Numbered from the stretch's first letter, positions 17,603 through 26,603 are shown. The stretch is DNA of 64,000 nucleotides from an uncultured Clostridia bacterium (GCA_944384855.1 CALWUY010000001.1:1-64000), one strand, 5' to 3'. Program-made: numbers and translations. Notes: generated by a model from the sequence alone, not told the origin.

Positions 17603-18568
17603 TTATATGAAAGTAACTATTATTGCCGGCAGATAAGAAAGCGCTAAATAGCAGATTAAAAACGCGAATACGCTGACTCCGCCTTTTTTGCGGTAATTCA
17701 ATTCAGCATCAAGGCTTTCGGCCCTGATCTTCCTGATTGAAGCTACGGTATATTTTTTATACCAATAATCTCCGAGAATTCCGCAGACTATTCTTACGGC
17801 AAAATCTATCAGTACACTCAAGAAAAGTGAAAATATTATTAAAGGTTTAATTTCGGCAAACGCGTCATTAAAGTTTTGAAATACCTGCGCATAGCTTGCG
17901 GCGTTAGCCGATATGCCCATATATGCTATTTCCAGTCTGAACGGAAGGCTTATCAGGTTTGAAATTAACTGCAGTACAGCGAATATGACTCCGCCTTTGT
18001 ACATCTTGCGCGAAAACATCCAACACCCGGGAAACAGAAAAGCCATCCAGTTCCATGAAGCCTTTTTGCCTCCTGAAAGCTTGAGAAATTTCGGTATATA
18101 ACGCTGTGTATTTGAAATTACGAATTTTTTTATCTCTTCAGCGGTAATGTCATCGTCTATAAGTGTTTCTTTCGGAACGCCCCCGTAAAAGTCGAAAACC
18201 GCTCCGTTTACCCTTACGAAATTAGGAGCGCCGCATTTCGGACAGTGTGATTGCTCAAAAGGATACTCAGCTCCGCAAATTTTACACCTTGTAGTGTCAG
18301 GCTGAATGCTTTGAGCATCTGCTCCGTGAGATATTTTCGGGTTGGATGCAGTATTTTGCTCATGCTCCTGCTGTATTTTTTCCAGCTCTTTAACCTTCGA
18401 ATATTCTTTGTCCGTCCCGTGGAACTGTTCCAGCGCGCAATGCCCTAAGGCGCTGTAGCATTCTCTGTGGTGAGGCGCACCGCATACCGGGCAGTAAACC
18501 ACATCGTCTTCTGAGAATAACAATGCCTTGCAGTATGCGCAACATTCTCCGTTATGTGTATAACTCAT
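17603..18568 (-). CDS. RING-like zinc-finger and zinc-ribbon membrane protein (DUF2628-like)
   Basis: 321 residues from ATG 18568 (an earlier TTG at 18604 would overlap the previous gene and adds nothing conserved). Residues 10-44 form a prokaryotic RING-type treble: C10-x2-C13, C26-x2-C29, H33-H34-x2-C37, C44. After an acidic linker comes a second zinc ribbon C95-x2-C98 and C109-x2-C112. The C-terminal half (about 170-321) has several hydrophobic helices, beginning with W-x-W-M-A-F-L-F-P-G-C-W, like DUF2628-type small membrane domains. Zinc domains should be cytosolic. Function unknown; sensing or scaffolding at the membrane is plausible. Confidence 0.75.
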   Translation of the reverse strand: MSYTHNGECCAYCKALLFSEDDVVYCPVCGAPHHRECYSALGHCALEQFHGTDKEYSKVKELEKIQQEHEQNTASNPKISHGADAQSIQPDTTRCKICGAEYPFEQSHCPKCGAPNFVRVNGAVFDFYGGVPKETLIDDDITAEEIKKFVISNTQRYIPKFLKLSGGKKASWNWMAFLFPGCWMFSRKMYKGGVIFAVLQLISNLISLPFRLEIAYMGISANAASYAQVFQNFNDAFAEIKPLIIFSLFLSVLIDFAVRIVCGILGDYWYKKYTVASIRKIRAESLDAELNYRKKGGVSVFAFLICYLALSYLPAIIVTFI

Positions 18569-18596
18569 TATTTGATTACCGTACCTTTCACGGAAT

Positions 18597-19121
18597 TTAT
18601 GCAAGTACTTTCAGATTCTCTTCTATTTTTTCAAAAACTTTTTTGAAATACTCGCTGCCGTAATTATGAAATTTTCCGTCCTGTATCATTTGTTTCAGTT
18701 CGGCCAGTGTTATCCATTTGGCTTCCGAAACCTCTGATTTCTGCAGCCTGAGATTTTCCTGCCTGATATCTGATTCAATCATCCATACGTCAAGCAGGGA
18801 GTTTCGCCTTTTTATCCTGAATGCTTTTTTCAGACTTTTTTTGTCTGAACGGATACCCAGTTCTTCAAAAAGCTCACGATTGGCGGCAGAATAAGAGTTT
18901 TCTCCTGAAATCGCGGCTCCGCCTGTGGCTGCCCATTCTCCCGGCATAAGAGGTTTAGTATCGGACCGACGCTGTATCAGTATTTTTCCGTCCGGAGAAA
19001 AAATCCAGATATGAACTACAAGATGGTATTCACCGCTTTTAAGAAAGTTGCGGCCCCTTAAAGTCGTCTTTCCGGTAGGTGAGCCGTTTTCGTCGAGTAT
19101 ATCCCATTTTTCAGTAATCAT
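18597..19121 (-). CDS. Nudix hydrolase
   Basis: 174 residues with the Nudix box G-G-A-A-I-S-G-E-N-S-Y-S-A-A-N-R-E-L-x-E-E-L-G near residues 67-89. It resembles the YfcD/IPP-isomerase-like subgroup (starts with W-D-I-L-D-E-N-G-x-P-T-G). Hydrolyses a nucleoside diphosphate-X; substrate not readable. Its ATG lies in the stop of the upstream acyltransferase-like gene (ATGA). Confidence 0.9.
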   Translation of the reverse strand: MITEKWDILDENGSPTGKTTLRGRNFLKSGEYHLVVHIWIFSPDGKILIQRRSDTKPLMPGEWAATGGAAISGENSYSAANRELFEELGIRSDKKSLKKAFRIKRRNSLLDVWMIESDIRQENLRLQKSEVSEAKWITLAELKQMIQDGKFHNYGSEYFKKVFEKIEENLKVLA

Positions 19122-19783
19122 CGTTTTTCTACTATATCTCCGGCTTTTTTGTAAATACTGTTAGCCGGGACAAACCCTCTTACAGATGAAAGAGGATAAA
19201 TGTTGGAATTTTTGCCTATAATAGTTCCGGGGTTGAGTACGCTTCCGCAGCCTACTTCAACACCGTCTCCCAAAGCGGCGCCGAACTTTTTCCTGCCGGT
19301 TTCAATAACCGTATCTCCGCATTTGACTGTCACCAAGCTTTTGTCTGACTTGACATTGGATGTGATCGAACCTGCGCCCATGTGAGAATAAAATCCAAGA
19401 ATGGAATCGCCCACATAGTTGTAATGCGGAACCTGAACATTCCCCAGCAGTACGACATTTTTGAGTTCGGTGGAGTTCCCCACAACGCAGGAATTTCCGA
19501 CAAAGGCGTTGCCTCTTATAAATGCGCAGTGTCTTACTTCAGTATTCTCGCCTATTATGCAGGGACCTGTAATTGAGGCTGTCGGAGCTATTTTGGCCGA
19601 TTTTGCGATCCAGATGTTTTCTCCTTTTTCCTCATAAACATTTTTATCCAGACGGGCGCCTAAATCTTTTATAAAATCCCCTATTTTTGAAAGGACATCA
19701 AACGGATAAACCGCGCCGTCGAACAGCTGGGCGGCGAGCGTATTGTCAAGGGTAAAAAGTTCACTTACCGTGATTGCTTTCAT
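19118..19783 (-). CDS. Left-handed beta-helix (hexapeptide) transferase-like protein
   Basis: 221 residues from ATG 19783, chosen because AAAGGAGA lies nine bases upstream; a frame reaching 19861 has no ribosome site. From residue 60 on, the hexapeptide pattern (I-A-P-T-A-S, I-T-G-P-C-I, I-G-E-N-T-E and so on) builds a left-handed beta-helix as in GlmU C-terminal domains and nucleotidyl/acyl transferases. There is no pyrophosphorylase domain, so it cannot be a complete GlmU. First gene of the operon that includes Nudix and galU; sugar-nucleotide related work is inferred. Confidence 0.82.
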   Translation of the reverse strand: MKAITVSELFTLDNTLAAQLFDGAVYPFDVLSKIGDFIKDLGARLDKNVYEEKGENIWIAKSAKIAPTASITGPCIIGENTEVRHCAFIRGNAFVGNSCVVGNSTELKNVVLLGNVQVPHYNYVGDSILGFYSHMGAGSITSNVKSDKSLVTVKCGDTVIETGRKKFGAALGDGVEVGCGSVLNPGTIIGKNSNIYPLSSVRGFVPANSIYKKAGDIVEKR

Positions 19784-19829
19784 AACAAATCTCCTTTTTA
19801 TTTCAAGTATAACTATATTATATGATATA

Positions 19830-19858
19830 ATTATATCAGCATTATTAATTTTTTTCAA
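19830..19858 (-). promoter_or_regulatory. SigA-type promoter of the galU-containing operon
   Basis: Minus strand: TTGAAA (19858-19853), 17-nt spacer, TATAAT (19835-19830), about 47 nt upstream of the ATG at 19783. Its position also argues against translation from 19861. Confidence 0.75.
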
Positions 19859-19876
19859 CATTTTATATATTTGGTA

Positions 19877-19905
19877 TTGTAAAAAAAATGAATTTGTGAT
19901 AAAAT
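19877..19905 (+). promoter_or_regulatory. Promoter of the SRP RNA gene
   Basis: TTGTAA (19877-19882), 17-nt spacer, TAAAAT (19900-19905), 16 nt before the paired 5' end of the RNA. Confidence 0.6.
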
Positions 19906-19921
19906 TATTAATAAATCGAAG

Positions 19922-20063
19922 ATTGCGTACTAAATTGTGCGAATGAGCGGGTCCTGTGCGACGGGACGCTACGAACCATGTCAGGCGGGGAACCGAGCAG
20001 CATTAAGTAGTTTTTTCTGTGCGCCGCAGTAAATCGGTTCATTCGTACACTTTGGTACGCAAT
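19922..20063 (+). ncRNA. ffs: Signal recognition particle RNA (4.5S/scRNA)
   Basis: About 142 nt. The terminal arms ATTGCGTAC and GTACGCAAT pair perfectly, with further pairing of GTGCGAATGA to TCATTCGTAC. The conserved S-domain tip is visible around 19983-20003: GTCAGG, then a CGG stem closed by a GGAA tetraloop, CCG, and A-GCAGC, matching the Ffh-binding loop. It lies directly upstream of dnaX, the classic Firmicutes position. It forms the SRP with Ffh and targets membrane and secreted proteins. Confidence 0.92.
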
Positions 20064-20086
20064 AGTTTTATCAAAGAGGTGAATTC

Positions 20087-21739
20087 ATGGCTTATCAGGC
20101 ACTTTACCGTAAATACCGCCCCCAGACCTTTTCGGATGTGGTGGGGCAGGAGCACATTACCGAAACACTGAAAAACGAATTGTCCCAGGGGAAAACGGTC
20201 CATGCCTATCTTTTTACGGGAAGCAGGGGAACAGGAAAAACAAGCTGCGCGAAAATATTGGCGAAAGCCGTTAACTGTCTGAATCCTAAAGACGGAGACC
20301 CTTGTCTTGAATGTGAAAGCTGTCTTGCTGTTGCTCAGGGAGACAATACTGATATCGTGGAAATAGACGCAGCTTCAAACAACAGCGTAGACAATGTACG
20401 TGAACTGCGCGATCTGATAAGTTTTGCTCCGGCCTCCTCTAAATACAGGGTTTATATTATAGACGAGGTGCATATGCTTACTCCGAGCGCGTTCAACGCC
20501 TTGCTTAAAACTCTTGAGGAACCTCCGGAACACGTAATTTTTATACTTGCCACTACCGAGGTTCATAAGCTGCCGGCAACCATACTTTCGCGCTGTCAGC
20601 GTTTTGATTTCAGAAGGATAGACAGCGACAAGATTTGCAGCCGGATACAGTATATAGCAGACAGGGAAGGACTTACTGTTACCGATGACGCCGCGCTGCT
20701 AATTGCCGCGGCGGCTGACGGCGGAATGAGGGATGCGCTGTCGATACTTGATCTTTGCGCTTCAAGCAGCCGGGAAATAAATGAGTCAGTCGTGGAAAAT
20801 GTCTGCGCCATGGCCGGCAGGGATTATCTGACAGAACTTGCGGACTGTATAAAAAACAGAAATGCTGAGAAAGCGCTTCTTCTGATAGACAAGCTGCACA
20901 ACTCTTCGGTGGATATGCTGAGACTGCTTTCCGAGCTGACTGTGCATTACCGCGATCTGATGATAGTAAAAACGGTGAGAACAGCTTCCAAACCGGTGGT
21001 ATGTTCGGCGTCAAGGCTGAAAGCTCTTGAAGATCAGGCCGCACAGTACGATATAAAGGATATTATGTACTGCCTGAGTACCCTGCAGTCAGCCTTCAGC
21101 TCTATGCAGACCGGAAACCGCAGATGTGAGATGGAAATGACGGTTATAAAAATGTGCGATCCGTCGCTGTCGTCAGATATTGCGTCGCTGGAACAAAGAA
21201 TAAGGCGGCTTGAAAATTTATCGCTGAGAGCCGCTCCGGATAACACAGGGACTAATGAACCGAAAAAAACCGAAGCGCCCCCGAAAGAGCCGGATGACGT
21301 CAGTATGAATGATCAGGACGATGAGATACCGCCTCCGATTTCCGAAAATGACGCTCCCGCTGCCGATGAGGATGAATATGAAAATATTACACCTGTAAAA
21401 GAAACTTCAAATATAATATCCGACGGTATACAGGAAGTCGGGGAGTGGAAAGAAATACTAAAAATTTTATCTTCCGCAAACCCTTTGATCGCAGGAGTTC
21501 TGCAAGGATCCAAGGCTTATATAAAGGGAGAATATCTTTTGATTGATGCTCCTAACAGCCAGTTCAGGTCACTGATAAACAGCGGAAACCGCTCTTACAG
21601 AGACAACATACGGAACGCGGCTTTAACAGTGCTCGGGCGGTCGTTTAAACTGGGACCGTACAACAAGCCGAAGCCGCAGGACGAAACCGATCCGCTGACA
21701 GAGTTCGCGGACAAACTTAAAAGTTTTGAAATAAATTAA
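20087..21739 (+). CDS. dnaX: DNA polymerase III subunit tau/gamma
   Basis: 550 residues, GAGGTG before the ATG. This AAA+ clamp-loader subunit has Walker A G-S-R-G-T-G-K-T-S near residues 45-53, the zinc-binding C-x-n-C-L-E-C-E-S-C module, Walker B I-D-E-V-H-M-L and the sensor region L-S-R-C-Q-R. An acidic, proline-rich linker (about 380-450) joins the ATPase part to the tau-specific C-terminal domain. A run of seven A at 21263-21269 (codons 393-395) lies exactly at this boundary, see findings. Followed by ebfC and recR as in most Firmicutes. Confidence 0.96.
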   Translation: MAYQALYRKYRPQTFSDVVGQEHITETLKNELSQGKTVHAYLFTGSRGTGKTSCAKILAKAVNCLNPKDGDPCLECESCLAVAQGDNTDIVEIDAASNNSVDNVRELRDLISFAPASSKYRVYIIDEVHMLTPSAFNALLKTLEEPPEHVIFILATTEVHKLPATILSRCQRFDFRRIDSDKICSRIQYIADREGLTVTDDAALLIAAAADGGMRDALSILDLCASSSREINESVVENVCAMAGRDYLTELADCIKNRNAEKALLLIDKLHNSSVDMLRLLSELTVHYRDLMIVKTVRTASKPVVCSASRLKALEDQAAQYDIKDIMYCLSTLQSAFSSMQTGNRRCEMEMTVIKMCDPSLSSDIASLEQRIRRLENLSLRAAPDNTGTNEPKKTEAPPKEPDDVSMNDQDDEIPPPISENDAPAADEDEYENITPVKETSNIISDGIQEVGEWKEILKILSSANPLIAGVLQGSKAYIKGEYLLIDAPNSQFRSLINSGNRSYRDNIRNAALTVLGRSFKLGPYNKPKPQDETDPLTEFADKLKSFEIN

Positions 21740-21757
21740 CGTAACGGGGAGAAAAAA

Positions 21758-22099
21758 ATGAAAGTAAGAATACCTAATTCCGGCGGAGCCGGAAATATGA
21801 ATCAAATGCTCAAGCAGGCGCAGAAGATGCAGGAGGATATGGCGGCTTTGCAGCAGGACCTGGAACAGCGTGAATACACCGCGACGTCAGGCGGCGGGAT
21901 GATAGAGGTCACGGTTGACGGCAAGCATCTTATAAAGCAAATCAAAATAAGTCCCGAGGCTGTGGATCCGGATGATGTGGAGATGCTGGAGGATTTGATA
22001 ACAGTCGCCGTCAATGAGGCTGTAAATAACGCGGTAAAAACCTCTGAAGAAGAGATGGGAGCTATTACCGGCGGACTGAACATGCCGGGACTGTTCTGA
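21758..22099 (+). CDS. ebfC: YbaB/EbfC family nucleoid-associated protein
   Basis: 113 residues, normal length. The family core is clear: N-Q-M-L-K-Q-A-Q-K-M-Q near the start, a charged amphipathic helix, and A-T-S-G-G-G-M-I-E-V-T-V-D-G with V-D-P-D-D-V-E-M-L-E-D-L. YbaB/EbfC forms a tweezer-shaped dimer that binds DNA. Sits 18 bp after dnaX with a GGGGAG ribosome site and 2 bp before recR. Confidence 0.95.
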   Translation: MKVRIPNSGGAGNMNQMLKQAQKMQEDMAALQQDLEQREYTATSGGGMIEVTVDGKHLIKQIKISPEAVDPDDVEMLEDLITVAVNEAVNNAVKTSEEEMGAITGGLNMPGLF

Positions 22100-22101
22100 T
22101 T

Positions 22102-22701
22102 ATGGCTAATAATATAGTACCGCTTAATGAGCTTATATCGCAGTTTGAAAGACTGCCGGGTATAGGCAGGAAAACCGCCCAGCGTTTGGCGTACAATATT
22201 TTGGAACAGCCACCCGAACGCGCCGAAAAATTCGCCGAAGCGCTTGTAAATGCCAGGAGAAAAATACATTTCTGCAAGGTGTGTCAGGCGTTTACCGATA
22301 CCGAAGTCTGCGGTATATGCGCGGACGAAACGAGGGATAAAACCGTAATATGCGTTGTAGCGGAACCTAAGGATGTAATGGCATTTGAGCGCACACGCGA
22401 ATTCAACGGTTTATACCATGTGCTTCACGGAGTTATTTCTCCGCTTGACTCTGTAGGACCTGATCAGCTTCGCATAAAGGAACTTATGGCGAGACTTGGT
22501 TCGGGAGAAGTAAAAGAGCTTATTATGGCAACAAATCCTACGGTGGAGGGTGAGGCCACGGCAAGTTATATATCCCGTCTTGTAAAGCCTATGGGGATTA
22601 AAGTAAGCCGTCTGGCATACGGAATACCTGTAGGAAGTGATCTTGAATACGCGGATGAGTTTACGCTGGCACGTGCTTTGGAAGGCAGAAATGAAATTTA
22701 A
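22102..22701 (+). CDS. recR: Recombination mediator protein RecR
   Basis: 199 residues. Contains the helix-hairpin-helix L-P-G-I-G-R-K-T-A-Q-R-L, the four-cysteine zinc finger (C-x2-C ... C-G-I-C) at about 56-71, and the TOPRIM segment starting V-I-C-V-V-A-E-P-K-D. RecR works with RecO/RecF to load RecA on gapped DNA. Two bases separate it from ebfC, so it likely relies on translational coupling. Confidence 0.97.
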   Translation: MANNIVPLNELISQFERLPGIGRKTAQRLAYNILEQPPERAEKFAEALVNARRKIHFCKVCQAFTDTEVCGICADETRDKTVICVVAEPKDVMAFERTREFNGLYHVLHGVISPLDSVGPDQLRIKELMARLGSGEVKELIMATNPTVEGEATASYISRLVKPMGIKVSRLAYGIPVGSDLEYADEFTLARALEGRNEI

Positions 22702-22762
22702 TAAACAGATTGTTTACGGTGATATTTAATGCCGGTTTTACAGCGGCAGAATGGAGATTAGC

Positions 22763-23680
22763 ATGATTTTTCCGGATAATGCAAGGGTATGCTTTATAGG
22801 AGACAGTATTACGGCGGCAAATAAGGCGCTGCCGGTAATAATAGATACTTACAGGAAAAAATTCCCCGAACGTAAGGTACGCTTTTTTAATTGCGGGACA
22901 TCGGGGGCGCAGCTTTTTTACGCTCTTAAATATTTTGATGAGGATATAGCTTCCTGCAGGCCTACACACGCGGTCATAGCATACGGCATGAATGACGCGT
23001 GGCTGTGGAATCTGCCTTATCTTCCGGACGAAGAGCATTACAATCTGCTCACAGAAGCGTATGATACATACCGCCAAAGGCTCACTACGCTCTGCGGAAA
23101 ATTAGAGAGTATCGGCGTAAAAGGTATTACGGTCTGCACGCCTTCGCCTTATAACGAATACGGTGAAGGAGACGCTGAGGTCTGGCGCGGAGGCGCCGCC
23201 GCGCTGGTAGGATATTCAGCCTTTGTAAGAGAGTTTGCAAGGGAAAAGGGATACAGTCTCTGTGACTATAATTCATACATGACAAGAGCTATGCAGACTC
23301 AAAAGGTGTATAATCCGGAAGACCGTATACATCCTTCAGACCACGGATACTATCTTTTAGCAAAATGCTTTTTGGAATCCCAGGGTATAGAAGCCTGCGA
23401 AGAATCGCCGGTCCCGGAATATCTTAAAGCGTGGTGTGAGAAGACGGAAGATCTGCGGGATATACATTACGTCGAAAACAATATAATTGAAAACAGGGAT
23501 ATGACGCAGGAAGAAAAGTATGCTTTTGTGCGAGACTATTTAAAGCGTGAGGGGTTGAATCCGGATTTCATATCGAAGGGAAATAAATATTTTGAAAACA
23601 GGTCTAAGTCAAGTCAGTTTTTAAAAGAAACAGAAGAAATTTATGACAGAGATATTTTAAAACTGCAAAAGGGTTTGTGA
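22763..23680 (+). CDS. SGNH/GDSL-family hydrolase
   Basis: 305 residues from ATG 22763, which has GGAG six bases upstream; the ATG at 22751 would put that GGAG inside the gene. SGNH hydrolase blocks are visible: F-I-G-D-S-I-T (nucleophile S15), N-C-G-T-S-G-A, A-Y-G-M-N-D-A, and the catalytic D-x-x-H in D-R-I-H-P-S-D-H-G-Y. Such enzymes are esterases, often deacetylating sugars. No signal peptide, so cytosolic. Part of the run after recR; one base separates it from the DUF896 gene. Confidence 0.9.
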   Translation: MIFPDNARVCFIGDSITAANKALPVIIDTYRKKFPERKVRFFNCGTSGAQLFYALKYFDEDIASCRPTHAVIAYGMNDAWLWNLPYLPDEEHYNLLTEAYDTYRQRLTTLCGKLESIGVKGITVCTPSPYNEYGEGDAEVWRGGAAALVGYSAFVREFAREKGYSLCDYNSYMTRAMQTQKVYNPEDRIHPSDHGYYLLAKCFLESQGIEACEESPVPEYLKAWCEKTEDLRDIHYVENNIIENRDMTQEEKYAFVRDYLKREGLNPDFISKGNKYFENRSKSSQFLKETEEIYDRDILKLQKGL

Positions 23681-23681
23681 A

Positions 23682-23900
23682 ATGAAAGAAGAAAAAATAT
23701 TCAGAATAAATGAACTTGCCCGTAAGAAAAAGGCGGAAGGTCTTACCGAAGAAGAGATACAGGAACAGTATATACTGCGCAGAGAATATATAGAGAGTTT
23801 TAAGCAAAGCCTGATAGTACAGCTCGAAAACACATATATAGTCGAATCTGACGGGAAAAAGAGAAAGGTCAAGGCAAAAAATGAAAATACTGCTGACTGA
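23682..23900 (+). CDS. DUF896 (YnzC-like) small protein
   Basis: 72 residues. The DUF896 pattern is clear: I-x-R-I-N-E-L-A-R-K-K-K-A-E-G-L-T-x-E-E-x-x-E-Q-x-x-L-R-x-E-Y-I. Related YnzC of Bacillus is a small helical protein in the SOS-regulated yneA operon; a function here is unknown. It overlaps the next gene by 20 bp in another frame. Confidence 0.9.
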   Translation: MKEEKIFRINELARKKKAEGLTEEEIQEQYILRREYIESFKQSLIVQLENTYIVESDGKKRKVKAKNENTAD

Positions 23901-24834
23901 AAGCGATGCGCTGATATCTAACGGCGACATTTCACTTGATATATTCAAAAATTTCGGTGATTATGTCGAGTATAAGAATATATGCCGTGCGGAGCTTATT
24001 AAAGAAGCGGTTGACAGTGACGTTATTCTTTGCAACAAGGTATCGATAGACCGGGAAGTGTTTGAATGCGCAAAAAAGCTTAAATATATAGGTTTATGCG
24101 CCACAGGTTATAATAATGTGGATATTGACTGCGCACGGGAAAAGGGAGTTACAGTCTGCAATGCGGCAGGATATTCCACAAACGCTGTTACCCAGCAGGT
24201 TATAGGGTATATTCTTATGCATTATACGAAAATACCTGAATACAGCGGCTTTGTCAGACGGGGCGGCTGGAAAGAAGCCGAAATATTTGCTCCGCTTGTG
24301 TATTCCACCGAAGAGGTTTACGGAAAAACCTTGGGGATAATAGGTTACGGCAGTATAGGAAAAGCGGTGGAAAAGGCTGCTTTGGGTTTAGGGATGAAGG
24401 TTATTGTTTATACAAGGACAGTAAGGGAAAACGGAGTTACTGAATTTGTAAGTTTTGAGGAATTGCTTGAGAGAAGCGATATCGTGACAGTGCATTGTCC
24501 TCTGAACAGCCGGAGTGCGGGAATGATGAACGAAAAGGCTTTTTCAAAAATGAAAGAAGGAGCATTTTTCATAAACACGTCCCGTGGGGGTGTTGTGGTT
24601 GAGGAAGATTTATACAGAGCACTCAGAAGCGGAAGACTTTCGGGAGCGGCGGTAGATGTGCTGACAGAGGAACCGATGTCAGCGAACTGTATTCTGGCAG
24701 AGGCACCGAATATAATAATAACGCCGCATACTGCATGGGCGCCGCTTTCCGCAAGGAAAAGGCTCATAAAGCTTGTAGCTCAAAGCCTGAGCGCATTTCT
24801 TGACGGGCAAGAGGTTAATAATTTGGCTGAATAA
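23881..24834 (+). CDS. D-isomer specific 2-hydroxyacid dehydrogenase
   Basis: 317 residues. NAD-binding motif G-I-I-G-Y-G-S-I-G-K in the middle; catalytic arginine in N-T-S-R-G-G-V-V-V, glutamate in L-T-E-E-P and histidine in I-T-P-H-T-A-W. Closest in style to glycerate/hydroxypyruvate reductases. Reduces a 2-keto acid with NADH or the reverse; exact substrate is open. Begins within the DUF896 gene and ends 21 bp before the comM-like gene. Confidence 0.9.
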   Translation: MKILLTESDALISNGDISLDIFKNFGDYVEYKNICRAELIKEAVDSDVILCNKVSIDREVFECAKKLKYIGLCATGYNNVDIDCAREKGVTVCNAAGYSTNAVTQQVIGYILMHYTKIPEYSGFVRRGGWKEAEIFAPLVYSTEEVYGKTLGIIGYGSIGKAVEKAALGLGMKVIVYTRTVRENGVTEFVSFEELLERSDIVTVHCPLNSRSAGMMNEKAFSKMKEGAFFINTSRGGVVVEEDLYRALRSGRLSGAAVDVLTEEPMSANCILAEAPNIIITPHTAWAPLSARKRLIKLVAQSLSAFLDGQEVNNLAE

Positions 24835-24855
24835 TTAAAGGGTGGAGGAAGTTTC

Positions 24856-26379
24856 TTGTTTTCTCGTGTAAAGGGAATAGGTCTTTTCGGGATAGACTCT
24901 TATATGATAGAGATTGAAGCGGATGTTTCTAACGGACTTCCCGCTTTTGATATTGTAGGCCTGCCGGACGCTGCCGTTAAAGAGTCAAGGGATCGAGTGC
25001 GTTCGGCAATAAAAAATTGCGGGTACAAATTTCCGATAGGAAGGATTACCGTAAATTTAGCGCCTGCCGATCGCAAAAAAGAAGGATCGATCTACGATCT
25101 GGCGGTTTTGACGGCTATTTTAAAAGCATCGGGTCAGTTAAAAGCCGAACTGGGAGACGCCGTTGTCATAGGAGAGGTAGCGCTTGACGGCAAGGTAAGA
25201 AATGTAAACGGAGTGCTGGCGATAGCGATAACCGCAAGGCAAAACGGAATCACTGATATTTTCGTGCCCTATGAGAATGCGGCGGAGGCGGCTGTGATTG
25301 ACGGCATAAATGTATACGGTGTCAGTACCGTTACAGAGTTTATAGAGCATATAAGCGGAATAAAGGCGATTGAAAAAGCGGAAAAAACGCCTATACCTGA
25401 CAGCAGTTTGGTTTCAGTACCGGATTTTTCGGATGTCAAGGGACAGGTGGCGGCTAAAAAGGCTTTGGAGGTGGCAGCCGCCGGAGGACATAATATTTTG
25501 CTGATAGGTCCTCCGGGGTCAGGCAAAAGTATGCTTGCGAAGCGGCTTCCGGGAATACTTCCGGAAATGACATTTGAAGAGTCCATTGAAACCACTAAAA
25601 TTCATTCGGTAGCGGGGAATCTTAATAAAAACAATCCGTTTATCACTTCGAGGCCTTTCAGATCGCCTCACCATACAATTTCTGTGGCAGGGGTCGCCGG
25701 AGGCGGAGCGGTGCCTAAACCGGGAGAAATTTCCCTTGCGCATAACGGAGTGCTGTTTTTGGACGAACTTCCCGAATTCAAGAGGGATGTTATGGAGGCT
25801 TTGCGCCAGCCGCTTGAAGACGGAAAGGTTACGATTTCACGTGTTGCAGGGTCGCTTACATATCCGAGTTCTTTTATGATGGTAGCAGCGATGAATCCCT
25901 GTCCGTGCGGATTTTTCGGGCATCCCACAAAACCCTGCAGCTGCACACAGAACGCGGTTCATAAATATCTCAACCGTATTTCCGGCCCTATGCTTGACAG
26001 ACTGGATTTGCACGTAGAGGTGCCTCCGGTCGATTATAAATCTCTGAGTTCGGATATTAAAGAGGAAACCTCGGCAGAAATTCGTGAGAGAGTAAACCGG
26101 GCAAGGAAAATCCAGACTGAAAGATACAAGGGCACCGAGGTTACCTGCAACGCGAGGCTGACTCCGGCGCTGCTTAAAAAGTACTGTGTAATGTCTGATA
26201 AGGCATCTGAATATCTGGGGCTTTCATTTGAAAGGCTGGGAATGTCGGCAAGAGCGTATGACCGTATTTTAAAGGTGGCCCGCACGGTAGCGGATCTTTC
26301 CGGAAGTGAATTAATCGAAAAAGAACATATATTTACCGCGATCTCTTTCAGGAGTTTAGACAGGAAATACTGGGGATAA
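24856..26379 (+). CDS. comM: YifB/ComM-family AAA ATPase (Mg chelatase-like)
   Basis: 507 residues, TTG start with GGTGGAGGAAG upstream. N-terminal Lon-like ChlI fold, Walker A G-P-P-G-S-G-K-S near residue 217, Walker B L-F-L-D-E-L-P-E-F, and a C-terminal Mg-chelatase-type lid. ComM is a hexameric helicase that extends heteroduplex during natural transformation in Gram-negatives; the role of Firmicutes homologues is less clear. Last gene of the dnaX run, followed by a strong terminator. Confidence 0.93.
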   Translation: MFSRVKGIGLFGIDSYMIEIEADVSNGLPAFDIVGLPDAAVKESRDRVRSAIKNCGYKFPIGRITVNLAPADRKKEGSIYDLAVLTAILKASGQLKAELGDAVVIGEVALDGKVRNVNGVLAIAITARQNGITDIFVPYENAAEAAVIDGINVYGVSTVTEFIEHISGIKAIEKAEKTPIPDSSLVSVPDFSDVKGQVAAKKALEVAAAGGHNILLIGPPGSGKSMLAKRLPGILPEMTFEESIETTKIHSVAGNLNKNNPFITSRPFRSPHHTISVAGVAGGGAVPKPGEISLAHNGVLFLDELPEFKRDVMEALRQPLEDGKVTISRVAGSLTYPSSFMMVAAMNPCPCGFFGHPTKPCSCTQNAVHKYLNRISGPMLDRLDLHVEVPPVDYKSLSSDIKEETSAEIRERVNRARKIQTERYKGTEVTCNARLTPALLKKYCVMSDKASEYLGLSFERLGMSARAYDRILKVARTVADLSGSELIEKEHIFTAISFRSLDRKYWG

Positions 26380-26432
26380 CCTCAAAAATCGCGGAGTTTC
26401 TGAAACTGTTAATATTTATTTGATTTTTGTGT

Positions 26433-26486
26433 AAAAGTCCTGCGGCATAAGGTGTAAAATAAAAATCTTATGCTGCCGGACTTTTA
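26433..26486 (+). terminator. Terminator of the dnaX-comM run
   Basis: Long imperfect hairpin: AAAAGTCC and GGCATAAG on the left pair with CTTATGC and GGACTTTT on the right (26467-26485) around a 15-nt A-rich loop. Confidence 0.75.
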
Positions 26487-26541
26487 AATTCTAAAAAACA
26501 GAACTTATATTGCTGTTATGTGAATATACTGTTATTTTGCC

Positions 26542-26569
26542 TTGACATATAAATATATTATGGTATCAT
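26542..26569 (+). promoter_or_regulatory. Promoter of the IclR gene
   Basis: TTGACA (26542-26547), 16-nt spacer, TATCAT (26564-26569), 34 nt before the ATG at 26604. Confidence 0.7.
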
Positions 26570-26603
26570 AAATATATAACAAAATATAAAAAGAGGTAAA
26601 ACG

